DNA of 64,000 nt from Algoriphagus sp. CAU 1675 (GTDB lineage Bacteria > Bacteroidota > Bacteroidia > Cytophagales > Cyclobacteriaceae), in contig NZ_JARHUI010000003.1 of the NCBI RefSeq assembly GCF_029222925.1, forward strand, positions 417,721-481,720, read 5' to 3'. The notes under the pieces were generated by a model. It worked only from the letters and a program-made list of their open reading frames with translations. It had not been told where the DNA came from and made no database searches. Of the stretch, positions 1 through 8,664 are shown in pieces. The stretch's first letter is position 1. Each line of letters opens with the position of its first letter. The translations under genes were made by a program, and so were the position numbers.

Positions 1-74
1 ATGGATTCTGCTATGTCACTTTTTACTCCTTTGAGGAGGTATAGGTTCTTTTTTAGGGTTTGAACCCTATAAGT

Positions 75-82
75 TATTTTTG
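75..82 (+). promoter_or_regulatory. Possible -7 element of the arginine operon promoter
   Basis: TATTTTTG matches the Bacteroidota -7 consensus TAnnTTTG. It lies 92 bases upstream of the first gene of the arginine operon. I see no convincing TTTG at the expected 19-21 base spacing; one at 59-62 is too close, so support is weak. Confidence 0.3.
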
Positions 83-174
83 TTTTCCTTCGTGGAAAAC
101 TACCCCGGCCAATTTCCTATACAGATTAATAAAATTCACCCGAGTAAAATCGGATTAAAATTCATTCCATCAGC

Positions 175-858
175 ATGGAAAATATTTCTTTCCAAATCCT
201 TGTTGCCGATTCATCCCACAAAGAATATGCGGAAACCATTACCGATGAAATGGCAAATTCTGCCAAAGCAAGGGGTACCGGTATCGCAAAAAGAAGCCCA
301 GAATACATCCAGTCCAAAATGGATGAAGGAAAGGCAGTAATTGCCTTGACTTCCGATGGAAAATGGGCTGGTTTCTGTTATATTGAGGCTTGGGGCCACG
401 GTAAGTATGTAGCAAATTCAGGACTGATCGTTTCCCCTGAATTCAGAAAGTATGGTTTAGCCAGAAAAATCAAGCGCGAAATTTTCAAACTCAGTCGTAA
501 GAAATATCCAGATTCCAAAATTTTTGGATTGACAACTGGAGCAGCTGTTATGAAAATCAACTCAGAACTTGGCTATATCCCTGTTTCTTATGCAGATCTG
601 ACTGATGACAATGAATTTTGGAAGGGATGCCAAAGCTGTGTGAATTATGAAATTCTGATGAGTAAAAACCGTCAGAACTGTCTTTGCACTGCCATGTTGT
701 TTGACCCAAATGCAAAAAAGAATCACATTGAGGAGATCGCATTAAGGGAAGACTTCAAGAAAGAAATCAAACTATTTGACCGTTGGGTCAGACTTAAAAA
801 ATATGTGATGCTGAAACTTTCTAAATCTAAAGATTCGGCAAAGAGCATTTTCCTTTAA
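175..858 (+). CDS. GNAT-family N-acyltransferase heading the arginine operon
   Basis: This 227-residue protein has a GNAT-like core: a substrate-side strand near residues 60-75, then the acetyl-CoA loop region around residues 85-105 (GLIVSPEFRKYGLARKIK). It ends in a Cys-containing and Lys-rich tail (CQSC, CLC). Bacteroidota that lack classical ArgA/ArgJ often carry such a GNAT next to argG, and it is thought to make the N-acylglutamate that starts arginine synthesis. That role is inferred from position. The ATG at 175 is the only good start; a gap of 36 bases separates it from argG. Whether it uses acetyl-CoA or succinyl-CoA cannot be read from the sequence. Confidence 0.8.
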   Translation: MENISFQILVADSSHKEYAETITDEMANSAKARGTGIAKRSPEYIQSKMDEGKAVIALTSDGKWAGFCYIEAWGHGKYVANSGLIVSPEFRKYGLARKIKREIFKLSRKKYPDSKIFGLTTGAAVMKINSELGYIPVSYADLTDDNEFWKGCQSCVNYEILMSKNRQNCLCTAMLFDPNAKKNHIEEIALREDFKKEIKLFDRWVRLKKYVMLKLSKSKDSAKSIFL

Positions 859-894
859 ACTCATTCCCCTGCTGGGGTAAACAAAATATAAACG

Positions 895-2088
895 ATGAAA
901 AAAGTTGTTTTAGCCTATAGTGGAGGCTTAGATACCACTTTTTGTGCTTTGCACCTTTCCAAAGATCTTGGATACGAAGTTCACGCAGTAATTGTAAATA
1001 CAGGAGGATTCTCCAAAGAAGAATTAGAAGCAATTGAAAATAGGGCCAAAACTTTGGGAGTTGCCTCCTTTAAGATTTTGGAAGTAATGGACACTTATTA
1101 CCAAGAGGTGATCAAGTACCTGGTTTTTGGAAATGTATTGAAAAACCAAACCTATCCCCTATCTGTGTCCGCAGAGCGTATCCTCCAGGCTAAATCACTC
1201 GCGGAATATGCAAAATCCATAGGCGCAAAAGCTGTGGCCCATGGTTCTACAGGTGCTGGAAACGACCAGGTTCGCTTTGATATGATATTCCAGACTATTG
1301 TTCCGGATATTGAAATCATCACTCCTATCCGTGACCTTAAGCTTTCACGTCAGGAAGAAATCGATTACTTGAAAAAGCATGGGGTTGTCATGAACTTCGA
1401 GAAGGCAGCCTATTCCATCAACAAAGGAATCTGGGGAACTTCTGTTGGTGGAAAAGAAACGCTTACCTCTTCAGAGTACCTACCTGAAGAAGCTTGGCCA
1501 ACTCAAGTCACTGAATCTGAAGCTAAGGAAATCCAATTGACTTTTGTTCAAGGAGAATTAAAAGGAGTAAATGGAGAAGCTTTTGATAATCCTGTGGATG
1601 CAATTTTGAAGGTTCAGTCCATGGCTGCACCTTATGGAATAGGAAGAGATATCCATGTTGGTGATACAATTATTGGTATTAAAGGAAGAGTTGGTTTTGA
1701 GGCAGCTGCCCCACTGATTATCATCAAAGGCCATCAACTGTTGGAAAAGCATACCCTAACAAAATGGCAATTATTCTGGAAAAATCAGTTGGCAGAGTTT
1801 TATGGCAACCACCTGCACGAAGGTCATTATTTGGACCCAGTAATGAGAAACCTGGAATCTTTTATGAGCAGCACTCAGGAATTTGTTACCGGAAATGTTC
1901 GGGTTCTTCTTCAACCTTATCGGTTTACCTTACTCGGAATCAGCTCCGATCATGATCTCATGTCATCCAAGTTTGGAAGCTATGGAGAAATGAACAAGGG
2001 ATACACAGGGGAAGATGTGAAAGGATTCACTCGAATTCTGGGCAACCAAACTGCCATTTTCCATAAGGTAAACAGTGGAAATGAATAA
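895..2088 (+). CDS. argG: Argininosuccinate synthase
   Basis: ArgG joins citrulline and aspartate using ATP to form argininosuccinate, the penultimate step of arginine synthesis, in the cytoplasm. The ATP-pyrophosphatase loop AYSGGLDTTF is at residues 7-16, followed by the HGSTGAGNDQVRFD segment typical of the family. The length (397 residues) is normal. The stop codon overlaps the argC start, which indicates translational coupling. It sits second in an eight-gene operon for the same pathway. Confidence 0.97.
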   Translation: MKKVVLAYSGGLDTTFCALHLSKDLGYEVHAVIVNTGGFSKEELEAIENRAKTLGVASFKILEVMDTYYQEVIKYLVFGNVLKNQTYPLSVSAERILQAKSLAEYAKSIGAKAVAHGSTGAGNDQVRFDMIFQTIVPDIEIITPIRDLKLSRQEEIDYLKKHGVVMNFEKAAYSINKGIWGTSVGGKETLTSSEYLPEEAWPTQVTESEAKEIQLTFVQGELKGVNGEAFDNPVDAILKVQSMAAPYGIGRDIHVGDTIIGIKGRVGFEAAAPLIIIKGHQLLEKHTLTKWQLFWKNQLAEFYGNHLHEGHYLDPVMRNLESFMSSTQEFVTGNVRVLLQPYRFTLLGISSDHDLMSSKFGSYGEMNKGYTGEDVKGFTRILGNQTAIFHKVNSGNE

Positions 2089-3049
2089 GATCAAAACAGC
2101 TATAATTGGAGCCGCAGGCTATACGGGAGGAGAGCTCCTAAGAATTTTAGTAAACCATCCTTCCTGTGACCTTGTCTGTGTACACAGCAATAGCCAGAAA
2201 GGAAAAAAAGTAACGGATGTACATCCAGACTTAATTGGGGATTGTAACTTGGTATTCACCGATGAAGTCCCAACTACAGGTTTGGATGCAGTATTTCTAG
2301 GCTTACCTCATGGAGAGACCAAAGGATTTTTGGAGGCAAATCCATTTTCAGAGGAAACGGTCCTAATTGATCTGTCCACCGATTTTCGGGACGAATCCAA
2401 TGGATTTGTATATGGTTTACCTGAAGTCAATTCGGAAAAAATCAAATCTGCAAAAAAAATCGCCAACCCGGGCTGTTTTGCAACGGGAATCCAACTTGCT
2501 TTAGCACCTGCAATTTCCAAAGGTTGGGTTAATTCACCGGTCCAAATCTCTGGAATTACCGGAAGTACAGGAGCCGGAAAAAAGCTTTCGGAAACCTCAC
2601 ATTTCAGCTATAGAACTGGCAACATGTCTGTTTACAAGCTTTTTACCCATCAGCATTTGAAAGAAATCAAACAAACCTTCAGGCAACTGAATGAGGAATT
2701 TGATTCTGAATTGTTATTTGTACCCTACAGAGGCAATTTTTCCAGGGGAATTTGGGTGACAGCCTATTTCCCATTTGAAGGAACTGAGGAAGAAGCAGTA
2801 AATGCTTATAAGGAGTTTTATAAAGATGCGGCATTTACACACGTTTCTGATAGGGACATTGATTTAAAACAAGCGGTAAATACCAATAAGTGTATTCTTC
2901 ATGTTCAAAAAGAAGCCGGTCAATTGGTGATCTATTCTGCAATTGATAACCTTTTGAAAGGAGCTTCTGGACAAGCCGTACAGAATTTCAACCTAGCATT
3001 TGGTTTGGATGAAAAGACAGGGCTGAATTTAAAAAGTATTGCATTTTAA
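2081..3049 (+). CDS. argC: N-acetyl-gamma-glutamyl-phosphate reductase
   Basis: ArgC reduces N-acylglutamyl phosphate to the semialdehyde with NADPH. The N-terminus carries the nucleotide-binding GAAGYTGGEL motif and the catalytic cysteine lies in NPGCFATGIQL. I chose the ATG at 2081 (322 residues) rather than the GTG at 2075: it places the first beta strand (KIKTAIIGAAGY) at the usual distance from the start and overlaps the argG stop by eight bases. About 75 bases separate it from argD. Confidence 0.96.
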   Translation: MNKIKTAIIGAAGYTGGELLRILVNHPSCDLVCVHSNSQKGKKVTDVHPDLIGDCNLVFTDEVPTTGLDAVFLGLPHGETKGFLEANPFSEETVLIDLSTDFRDESNGFVYGLPEVNSEKIKSAKKIANPGCFATGIQLALAPAISKGWVNSPVQISGITGSTGAGKKLSETSHFSYRTGNMSVYKLFTHQHLKEIKQTFRQLNEEFDSELLFVPYRGNFSRGIWVTAYFPFEGTEEEAVNAYKEFYKDAAFTHVSDRDIDLKQAVNTNKCILHVQKEAGQLVIYSAIDNLLKGASGQAVQNFNLAFGLDEKTGLNLKSIAF

Positions 3050-3124
3050 AATTGGTGATTAAGGGTGGAGAAGGAAGAAATTTTTTACCCAAATCTGCTC
3101 TCCAATTTATAACACAGCTATAAA

Positions 3125-4270
3125 ATGAAATTATTTGACGTATATCCCCTTATACCCGTAACCATTGAAAAGGGCCAAGGCGCAAAACTATGGGATGATC
3201 AGGGGAAAGAATATTTGGATTTGTATGGAGGGCATGCAGTGATTTCCATAGGACATACTCATCCCCATTATGTCAAGCGGATCAAAGATCAGTTGGATCA
3301 GATCGCTTTCTACTCCAATTCTATCCAAATTCCAATCCAGAAGGAATTGGCCAATAAGCTTGGAAAGCTTTCCGAACTGGAAGATTACCAGCTATTTCTC
3401 TGCAATTCAGGAGCTGAAGCCAATGAAAATGCGATCAAACTCGCTTCCTTCTCAACAGGAAAATCTGGTTTTATTGCTTTTTCTGGATCATTTCATGGAA
3501 GAACTTCCGCAGCAGTCGCACTTACCGACAATCCCAAAATCGTCGCTCCCTGTAATAAGCGGGAAGACTTCTATATCCTACCATGGGAGGATTTGGGAGC
3601 AACCGAAGAATTACTCAAGAAAGGCAAAATTGCAGGTGTAATAATCGAGGGGATTCAGGGTGTTGGTGGTATCCAAGTACCCTCTGAGGTTTTTTTAAGA
3701 AGCTTGTCAGCCTTAACAAAAAAATACGGTGCCAAGCTTATCCTCGACGAAGTTCAGGCAGGATATGGACGTACAGGAAGATTTTTCGCTCACCAGTGGG
3801 TTGAAAGATTAAAGCCTGATCTGATCTCCATGGCCAAAGGAATGGGGAATGGCTTCCCAATCGCCGGCTTGCTTATTTCTCCTGACTTTGAATCTAGCTA
3901 CGGTGTGCTAGGGACCACCTTTGGAGGAAATCATCTGGCTTGCGCTGCTGGCTTGGCAGTTTTGGAAGTTTTGGAAGATGAGAAACTACAGGAAAATGCC
4001 CTAGCACTTGGAGAGAAACTCATGGAGGAACTAAAGAAAATCCAGGGGGTGGTTGAAGTCAGAGGAAAAGGCTTGATGATTGGTGTAGATTTGGATAGAG
4101 ATGCAGGGCCAGTTCGTTCCGAGTTGGTAAACAAATACCATATTTTCACTGGTTCTTCCGCTGGCAAACAAACGATTCGTTTGCTTCCTCCTTTAAATAT
4201 CGAATGGAATCAGTTAAATTCGTTTATAAGCAGTCTTAAAGAAATTCTGAGTAAATCCCCTACTGCTTAA
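3125..4270 (+). CDS. argD: Acetylornithine/succinylornithine aminotransferase
   Basis: This is a class-III PLP aminotransferase of 381 residues that converts N-acylglutamate semialdehyde to N-acylornithine. Visible signatures are the NSGAEANENAIKLA segment, FHGRTSAAVALT, the PLP aspartate in LDEVQAGYGRTG, and the Schiff-base lysine in SMAKGMGNGFPIAG. Its place between argC and argF' fits the acylornithine role rather than GABA or ornithine transamination. Four bases separate it from argF'. Confidence 0.94.
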   Translation: MKLFDVYPLIPVTIEKGQGAKLWDDQGKEYLDLYGGHAVISIGHTHPHYVKRIKDQLDQIAFYSNSIQIPIQKELANKLGKLSELEDYQLFLCNSGAEANENAIKLASFSTGKSGFIAFSGSFHGRTSAAVALTDNPKIVAPCNKREDFYILPWEDLGATEELLKKGKIAGVIIEGIQGVGGIQVPSEVFLRSLSALTKKYGAKLILDEVQAGYGRTGRFFAHQWVERLKPDLISMAKGMGNGFPIAGLLISPDFESSYGVLGTTFGGNHLACAAGLAVLEVLEDEKLQENALALGEKLMEELKKIQGVVEVRGKGLMIGVDLDRDAGPVRSELVNKYHIFTGSSAGKQTIRLLPPLNIEWNQLNSFISSLKEILSKSPTA

Positions 4271-4274
4271 GCTT

Positions 4275-5243
4275 ATGAACCCCTCCAATAAATTGAGACA
4301 TTTTACAAAATTTGAAAACCTCGAGCTTGGTCAAAAATTGGTTGAACAAGCCCTGAAGTATAAATCCAACCCCAAATTAGATTTTGAGAAGGGCCAAGGA
4401 AAGAGAATTGGTCTTATTTTCCTAAATCCTTCCCTGAGAACAAGAGTATCTACCCAACTGGCGGCATTGAATCTTGGAATGGAACCAATAGTCCTCAATA
4501 TGGATAAGGAAGGTTGGGCTTTGGAAATGAAGGAAGGCGCTGTAATGAACCATGGAACTGTGGAGCACATCAAAGATGCCGCAGGGGTATTGGGAACTTA
4601 CTTTGATATCCTTGCTATTCGGGCATTTCCTTCTCTTACTCATAGAGAGGATGATGTAAATGACTTTGTTTTCGGGCAGTTTCTAAAATACTGTGGTATT
4701 CCTGTAGTCAGCCTTGAATCCGCCACTCGGCATCCTTTACAAAGTTTGGCAGATCAGATTACCATGAAGGAATTTGCTCCCACGGGCAGAAAACCAAAAG
4801 TAGTTTTGACCTGGGCTCCTCATATCAAAGCTATTCCACATGCAGTGGCCAATAGCTTTGCAGAATGGACATTGGGAATGGGACATGACTTAACGATCAC
4901 CCATCCAGCAGGATATGAGTTGGATGAAAATTTTACCCAAGGGGCAAAGATCGAATACAACCAGGCCAAAGCCTTGGAGGATGCTGACTTTATCTATGTG
5001 AAAAACTGGTCCGGATTTAATGATTACGGTAAAATCATTACCACCGACCCGAGTTGGATGCTGACTGAAGCACATTTGAGAAATACCAATAATGCCAAAG
5101 TAATGCATTGCCTACCGGTAAGAAGGAACGTGGAATTATCAGATGAGATTTTGGACGGACCTCATTCTCTTGTTCAAAAACAAGCTGAAAACAGAATATA
5201 TGCAGCACAGGCAGCTATTAGTTACCTCCTGGATCAATATTAA
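4275..5243 (+). CDS. argF': N-acylornithine carbamoyltransferase (ArgF' type)
   Basis: This 322-residue transcarbamylase transfers the carbamoyl group to an N-acylated ornithine instead of free ornithine. The carbamoyl-phosphate loop reads NPSLRTR (residues 51-57) in place of the usual STRTR; HPLQSLADQIT and HCLPVRRN follow. This is the pattern of the Bacteroides N-succinylornithine enzyme and the Xanthomonas N-acetylornithine enzyme. From memory of those structures, a Pro (succinyl) or Glu (acetyl) near residue 90 sets the acyl preference. In my by-eye alignment that site is Val96 here (GTVEHI), so substrate choice is open. The downstream argE deacylase fits this route. Confidence 0.92.
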   Translation: MNPSNKLRHFTKFENLELGQKLVEQALKYKSNPKLDFEKGQGKRIGLIFLNPSLRTRVSTQLAALNLGMEPIVLNMDKEGWALEMKEGAVMNHGTVEHIKDAAGVLGTYFDILAIRAFPSLTHREDDVNDFVFGQFLKYCGIPVVSLESATRHPLQSLADQITMKEFAPTGRKPKVVLTWAPHIKAIPHAVANSFAEWTLGMGHDLTITHPAGYELDENFTQGAKIEYNQAKALEDADFIYVKNWSGFNDYGKIITTDPSWMLTEAHLRNTNNAKVMHCLPVRRNVELSDEILDGPHSLVQKQAENRIYAAQAAISYLLDQY

Positions 5244-5261
5244 CTTCTAGCAATCAAACCT

Positions 5262-6062
5262 ATGAAAATCAGTATCATCAAAATCGGCGGAAACGTCATT
5301 GACTACCCTGAAAAGCTTGATGAGTTTTTGGCTCTTTTTGCTAAATTCCCTGGGCATAAAATCATTGTTCATGGAGGAGGTGTCATGGCTTCTAGGTTTG
5401 GAGAGTCTTTAGGTGTCATGCCTGAAATGGTTGACGGCAGAAGGATAACCGATAAGGACACACTGGATATTGTCACCATGGTGTATGCAGGGTTGATCAA
5501 TAAGAATGTGGTTGCCAAACTTCAAGCGCTCCATGTCAATGCCATTGGAATGACCGGCGCAGATGGAAATATTATCCGTTCGATCAAGCGTCCGGTAAAA
5601 GACATCGACTATGGTTTTGTAGGTGACATTCAGGAAGTTAATACAGATTTAATCAAGCATTTATTTCAGTCAAATCTAGTTCCTGTTTTAAATGCAATTA
5701 CGCATGATCAAAACGGGCAGCTTTTAAATACCAACGCCGATAGCATTGCCTCCGCTTTGGCGACAAGCTTGGCAAAAGAACATCATGTCAATCTCTACTT
5801 TTGTTTTAACAAGAGTGGAGTATTGATCGATGAAAAAAATGAAAGTTCAATAATTCCTCTCATTAATGAGGATATTTACGAGGAACTTAAAAAAGAAAAT
5901 GTAATCCACTCCGGAATGATCCCTAAACTTGACAATGCTTTTGCAGCACTTCAAAAAGGGGTACATCATGTGTGGATAGGAAAAGCAGAAAACTTGCTTT
6001 TGGCTACCAAAGGGAAACTTTCAGGGACTATAATCGAACGCCACCGCTACGATCTGTATTAA
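5262..6062 (+). CDS. argB: Acetylglutamate kinase
   Basis: ArgB phosphorylates N-acylglutamate. It is an amino-acid-kinase fold protein of 266 residues with KIGGNVID at the N-terminus, the HGGGVMAS phosphate loop near residue 38, and LLNTNADSIAS in the second half. The final Tyr-stop overlaps the argE start codon by one base (TAATG), so the two genes are probably translationally coupled. The length matches the short, possibly arginine-insensitive ArgB type, but sensitivity cannot be judged here. Confidence 0.95.
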   Translation: MKISIIKIGGNVIDYPEKLDEFLALFAKFPGHKIIVHGGGVMASRFGESLGVMPEMVDGRRITDKDTLDIVTMVYAGLINKNVVAKLQALHVNAIGMTGADGNIIRSIKRPVKDIDYGFVGDIQEVNTDLIKHLFQSNLVPVLNAITHDQNGQLLNTNADSIASALATSLAKEHHVNLYFCFNKSGVLIDEKNESSIIPLINEDIYEELKKENVIHSGMIPKLDNAFAALQKGVHHVWIGKAENLLLATKGKLSGTIIERHRYDLY

Positions 6063-7153
6063 TGAAAGCAAAAGAAGAAATAGTAGAAAGCTGTATTCAG
6101 TTACTGAATGATTTGATCAGCACTCCTTCCTTTTCAAAAGAGGAGGATGATACTGCTACGCTTTTGGGTAGATTTTTCGTCAAAAATGACATAGAATTTC
6201 AAAGAAAGGGAAACAATCTCTGGGCTTTTTTAAATGAGTATGATGAAACCAAAGAAACTATTTGGTTGAATTCCCACCATGACACGATAAAGCCCAATAT
6301 AAGTTATACCAAAGACCCCTTTCATCCCCATGTTGAGGACGGCAAACTTTATGGATTAGGAAGCAATGATGCTGGAGGCCCCTTGGTCAGCCTCATTGGA
6401 GCTTTTCTCCATTTAAAAGAGAAATCCTTACCATTTAACCTGATTCTCATAGCTTCCGCAGAGGAGGAGATTTCAGGTAAAAATGGAATCGCCTCCCTAA
6501 TTTCCCAAATCCCTCCTTGTGAACTGGCTATTGTGGGTGAACCGACCCAAATGCAATTGGCAGTAGCAGAAAAAGGCCTGATGGTCATCGATGCCAAGGC
6601 TCATGGCAAATCAGGACATGCAGCCCGAGAAGAGGGAGAAAATGCCATATACAAGGCTTTGGATGATTTATTGATTATCCGGGATTTTGAATTCGAAAGA
6701 ATATCACCATTTCTGGGAAAAACTAAGGTGTCTGCAACTATCATCAATTCCGGAAAACAGCATAATGTGGTTCCAGATCTTTGTGAGTTCACTTTGGATG
6801 TTAGAGTTACGGATTCTTATACCTTGGAAGAAGCTTTAGAGGAACTGAAATCTCACCTTTCTTCTGAATTGAACCCGCGCTCCATGCGTTTGCAATCATC
6901 CCGGGTACCAATTGGGCATTTGATTTTTAAAGTAGCGGAAAAACTTCAACTTGAATGCTATGGCAGCCCTACTCTATCCGACCAGGCTTTGATCCCCTAT
7001 CCATCTGTAAAAATTGGTCCAGGAGATTCTGCTAGATCTCATACCGCCAACGAATTTATCTTTGTGAATGAGATCAAAGAAGGAATTCAAGGTTACTTGG
7101 ACCTGATTATCACCTATGCTGAATTAAGCAAAACCAACGAAATCGACTCATGA
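6062..7153 (+). CDS. argE: M20 deacylase, N-acetylornithine/N-acetylcitrulline deacetylase-like
   Basis: This zinc-dependent M20/DapE-ArgE family hydrolase has 363 residues from the ATG at 6062. It has the metal-site segments NSHHDT and LYGLGSNDAGG and the SAEEEISGKNG catalytic glutamates. With an ArgF'-type transcarbamylase upstream, its likely substrate is the N-acylcitrulline produced by that enzyme, giving citrulline for argG; this is inferred from context. I prefer the ATG at 6062 to a longer reading from 5972, which would sit inside argB. The stop overlaps argH by four bases. Confidence 0.9.
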   Translation: MKAKEEIVESCIQLLNDLISTPSFSKEEDDTATLLGRFFVKNDIEFQRKGNNLWAFLNEYDETKETIWLNSHHDTIKPNISYTKDPFHPHVEDGKLYGLGSNDAGGPLVSLIGAFLHLKEKSLPFNLILIASAEEEISGKNGIASLISQIPPCELAIVGEPTQMQLAVAEKGLMVIDAKAHGKSGHAAREEGENAIYKALDDLLIIRDFEFERISPFLGKTKVSATIINSGKQHNVVPDLCEFTLDVRVTDSYTLEEALEELKSHLSSELNPRSMRLQSSRVPIGHLIFKVAEKLQLECYGSPTLSDQALIPYPSVKIGPGDSARSHTANEFIFVNEIKEGIQGYLDLIITYAELSKTNEIDS

Positions 7154-8484
7154 AAATCTGGCAAAAAGCCATTGGAAACCAAAAAGAAGTAGAATCTTTT
7201 ACCATCGGTAGAGACCCTGAATTCGATATTATTTTAGCTCCTTTTGATGTATTGGGTTCAATGGCCCATGCTGAAATGTTGGCAAAAATCGGACTTTTGA
7301 CTGCTGAAGAGAATCAAACTCTTCAAAATGGTCTTCGGGAAATTTATAAGGAAATCGAGCAGGGTAAGTTTGAAATAGCCCCGGGCGTAGAGGATGTCCA
7401 TTCCCAGGTAGAGTTTTTGTTGACTGAGAGATATGGTGAAGTCGGAAAAAAACTTCACAGTGGAAGAAGCCGAAATGATCAGGTTTTGGTGGACTTGAAA
7501 CTATTCTACCGTGCAGCAATCAGTGATCTCGTAGAAGAAAGTAGGGAGTTGTTTGAATTGCTCCTTGAACTTTCTGAAAAGCATAAAGGAGACCTGATGC
7601 CTGGCTACACACATACCCAATTAGCCATGCCTTCATCCTTTGGCTTATGGTTTGGATCCTTTGCTGAGGGTTTGACTGAAGACCTTGGCTTGCTTAAAGC
7701 CGCATTTGATTTATCCAATAAAAATCCATTGGGATCGGCAGCTGGATACGGTTCCAGCTTCCCGTTAGATAGAACATTTACCACAGATTTATTGGGTTTC
7801 TCAGACCTTCATCATAATGTCATCAATGCCCAAAACTCCAGAGGAAAAACCGAAAGAACTTTGGCATTTGCTATGGCCGGAATGGCAGGAACCTTAAATC
7901 GTCTTGCCGATGACGTTTGTCTATTCATGAACCAGCACTTTGGTTTTATTTCATTTCCGGACGACCTAACTACAGGTAGCAGTATTATGCCTCACAAAAA
8001 AAATCCGGATGTATTTGAATTGATCAGAGCAAAAACCAATCAAATTCAGGCAGTTCCCAATGCTGTAAGCCTTATTTTAACTAATTCAACAACAGGATAC
8101 CACAGAGATTTACAGCTCTTAAAAGAAGAAATATTCCCGGCAATTGATAGTCTTAAGTCTTGTATTTCTATGACTGCCTTTATGCTAAAATCCATTCGAA
8201 TCCGGGAAAACATCCTAAGCGATTCATTCTACAAACATGTATTTTCTGTAGAACAGGTCAATGAATTGGTTTTAAAAGGAGTTCCATTCCGAGATGCATA
8301 CAAACAAGTCGGCTTGGCAATAGAGTCTGATGATTTTGCTCCAGACCAGTCCAAACTCAACCACACGCATGAAGGAAGTATTGGTAACCTTTGTACTGAA
8401 CAAATTCGCGAAAAAATGATCCGGGCTCTTGATGCTTTCAATTTCAATAAAGTTGAATCGGCACTCAACTCACTTATTCAATAA
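7150..8484 (+). CDS. argH: Argininosuccinate lyase
   Basis: ArgH splits argininosuccinate into arginine and fumarate, the last step of the pathway. The fumarase/aspartase superfamily signature GSSIMPHKKNPDVFE is present, as are HSGRSRNDQV and the TGYHRDLQLLKE segment. At 444 residues it is near the usual length. It overlaps argE by ATGA and is followed at once by a strong terminator, so it closes the operon. Confidence 0.96.
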   Translation: MKIWQKAIGNQKEVESFTIGRDPEFDIILAPFDVLGSMAHAEMLAKIGLLTAEENQTLQNGLREIYKEIEQGKFEIAPGVEDVHSQVEFLLTERYGEVGKKLHSGRSRNDQVLVDLKLFYRAAISDLVEESRELFELLLELSEKHKGDLMPGYTHTQLAMPSSFGLWFGSFAEGLTEDLGLLKAAFDLSNKNPLGSAAGYGSSFPLDRTFTTDLLGFSDLHHNVINAQNSRGKTERTLAFAMAGMAGTLNRLADDVCLFMNQHFGFISFPDDLTTGSSIMPHKKNPDVFELIRAKTNQIQAVPNAVSLILTNSTTGYHRDLQLLKEEIFPAIDSLKSCISMTAFMLKSIRIRENILSDSFYKHVFSVEQVNELVLKGVPFRDAYKQVGLAIESDDFAPDQSKLNHTHEGSIGNLCTEQIREKMIRALDAFNFNKVESALNSLIQ

Positions 8485-8486
8485 AT

Positions 8487-8517
8487 AAAGGGGGTTTTCC
8501 CCCTTTCTATTTTTTTC
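8487..8517 (+). terminator. Intrinsic terminator of the arginine operon
   Basis: An 8-bp perfect stem (AAAGGGGG / CCCCCTTT) with a TTTT loop is followed by a T-rich tract. It starts two bases after the argH stop. Confidence 0.88.
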
Positions 8518-8536
8518 AATCCATATTTTTATTAAA

Positions 8537-8562
8537 GAAAGGTGAATACACGAACACCTTTC
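8537..8562 (+). other. Hairpin in the argH-SulP intergenic region
   Basis: GAAAGGTG and CACCTTTC form a perfect 8-bp inverted repeat around a 10-base loop. No T-run follows, so it is not a classical terminator. It may be an RNA hairpin or a protein site in the leader of the SulP gene; its function is unknown. Confidence 0.4.
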
Positions 8563-8593
8563 CGGTTTGGATTTATCCTGAATTTTCTAGCAC

Positions 8594-8639
8594 AATTCTA
8601 AACTTTACTTATTTTTATATAAGTAAGATTTTTAGAATT
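8594..8639 (+). promoter_or_regulatory. Long AT-rich inverted repeat 26 bases before the SulP gene
   Basis: AATTCTAAA (8594-8602) pairs with TTTAGAATT (8631-8639), and inside it TTACTTAT (8605-8612) pairs with ATAAGTAA (8619-8626) around a six-base loop. This gives 17 paired positions broken only by a small internal loop. It lies directly in front of the transporter start, so an operator or an RNA control element is plausible. No known family is recognised. Confidence 0.5.
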
Positions 8640-8664
8640 ACGTATACCCAGGACTCCAAATGCA

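Noticed and set aside
1..63. A short frame at the left edge (MDSAMSLFTPLRRYRFFFRV, stop at 61-63)
   Set aside because: It is open at the window edge with no recognisable family; it may be a chance frame or the end of a gene upstream.
55..68. AGGGTTTGAACCCT as a terminator hairpin at the left end
   Set aside because: The palindrome leaves a two-base loop and has no T-run, so a stable terminator is unlikely.
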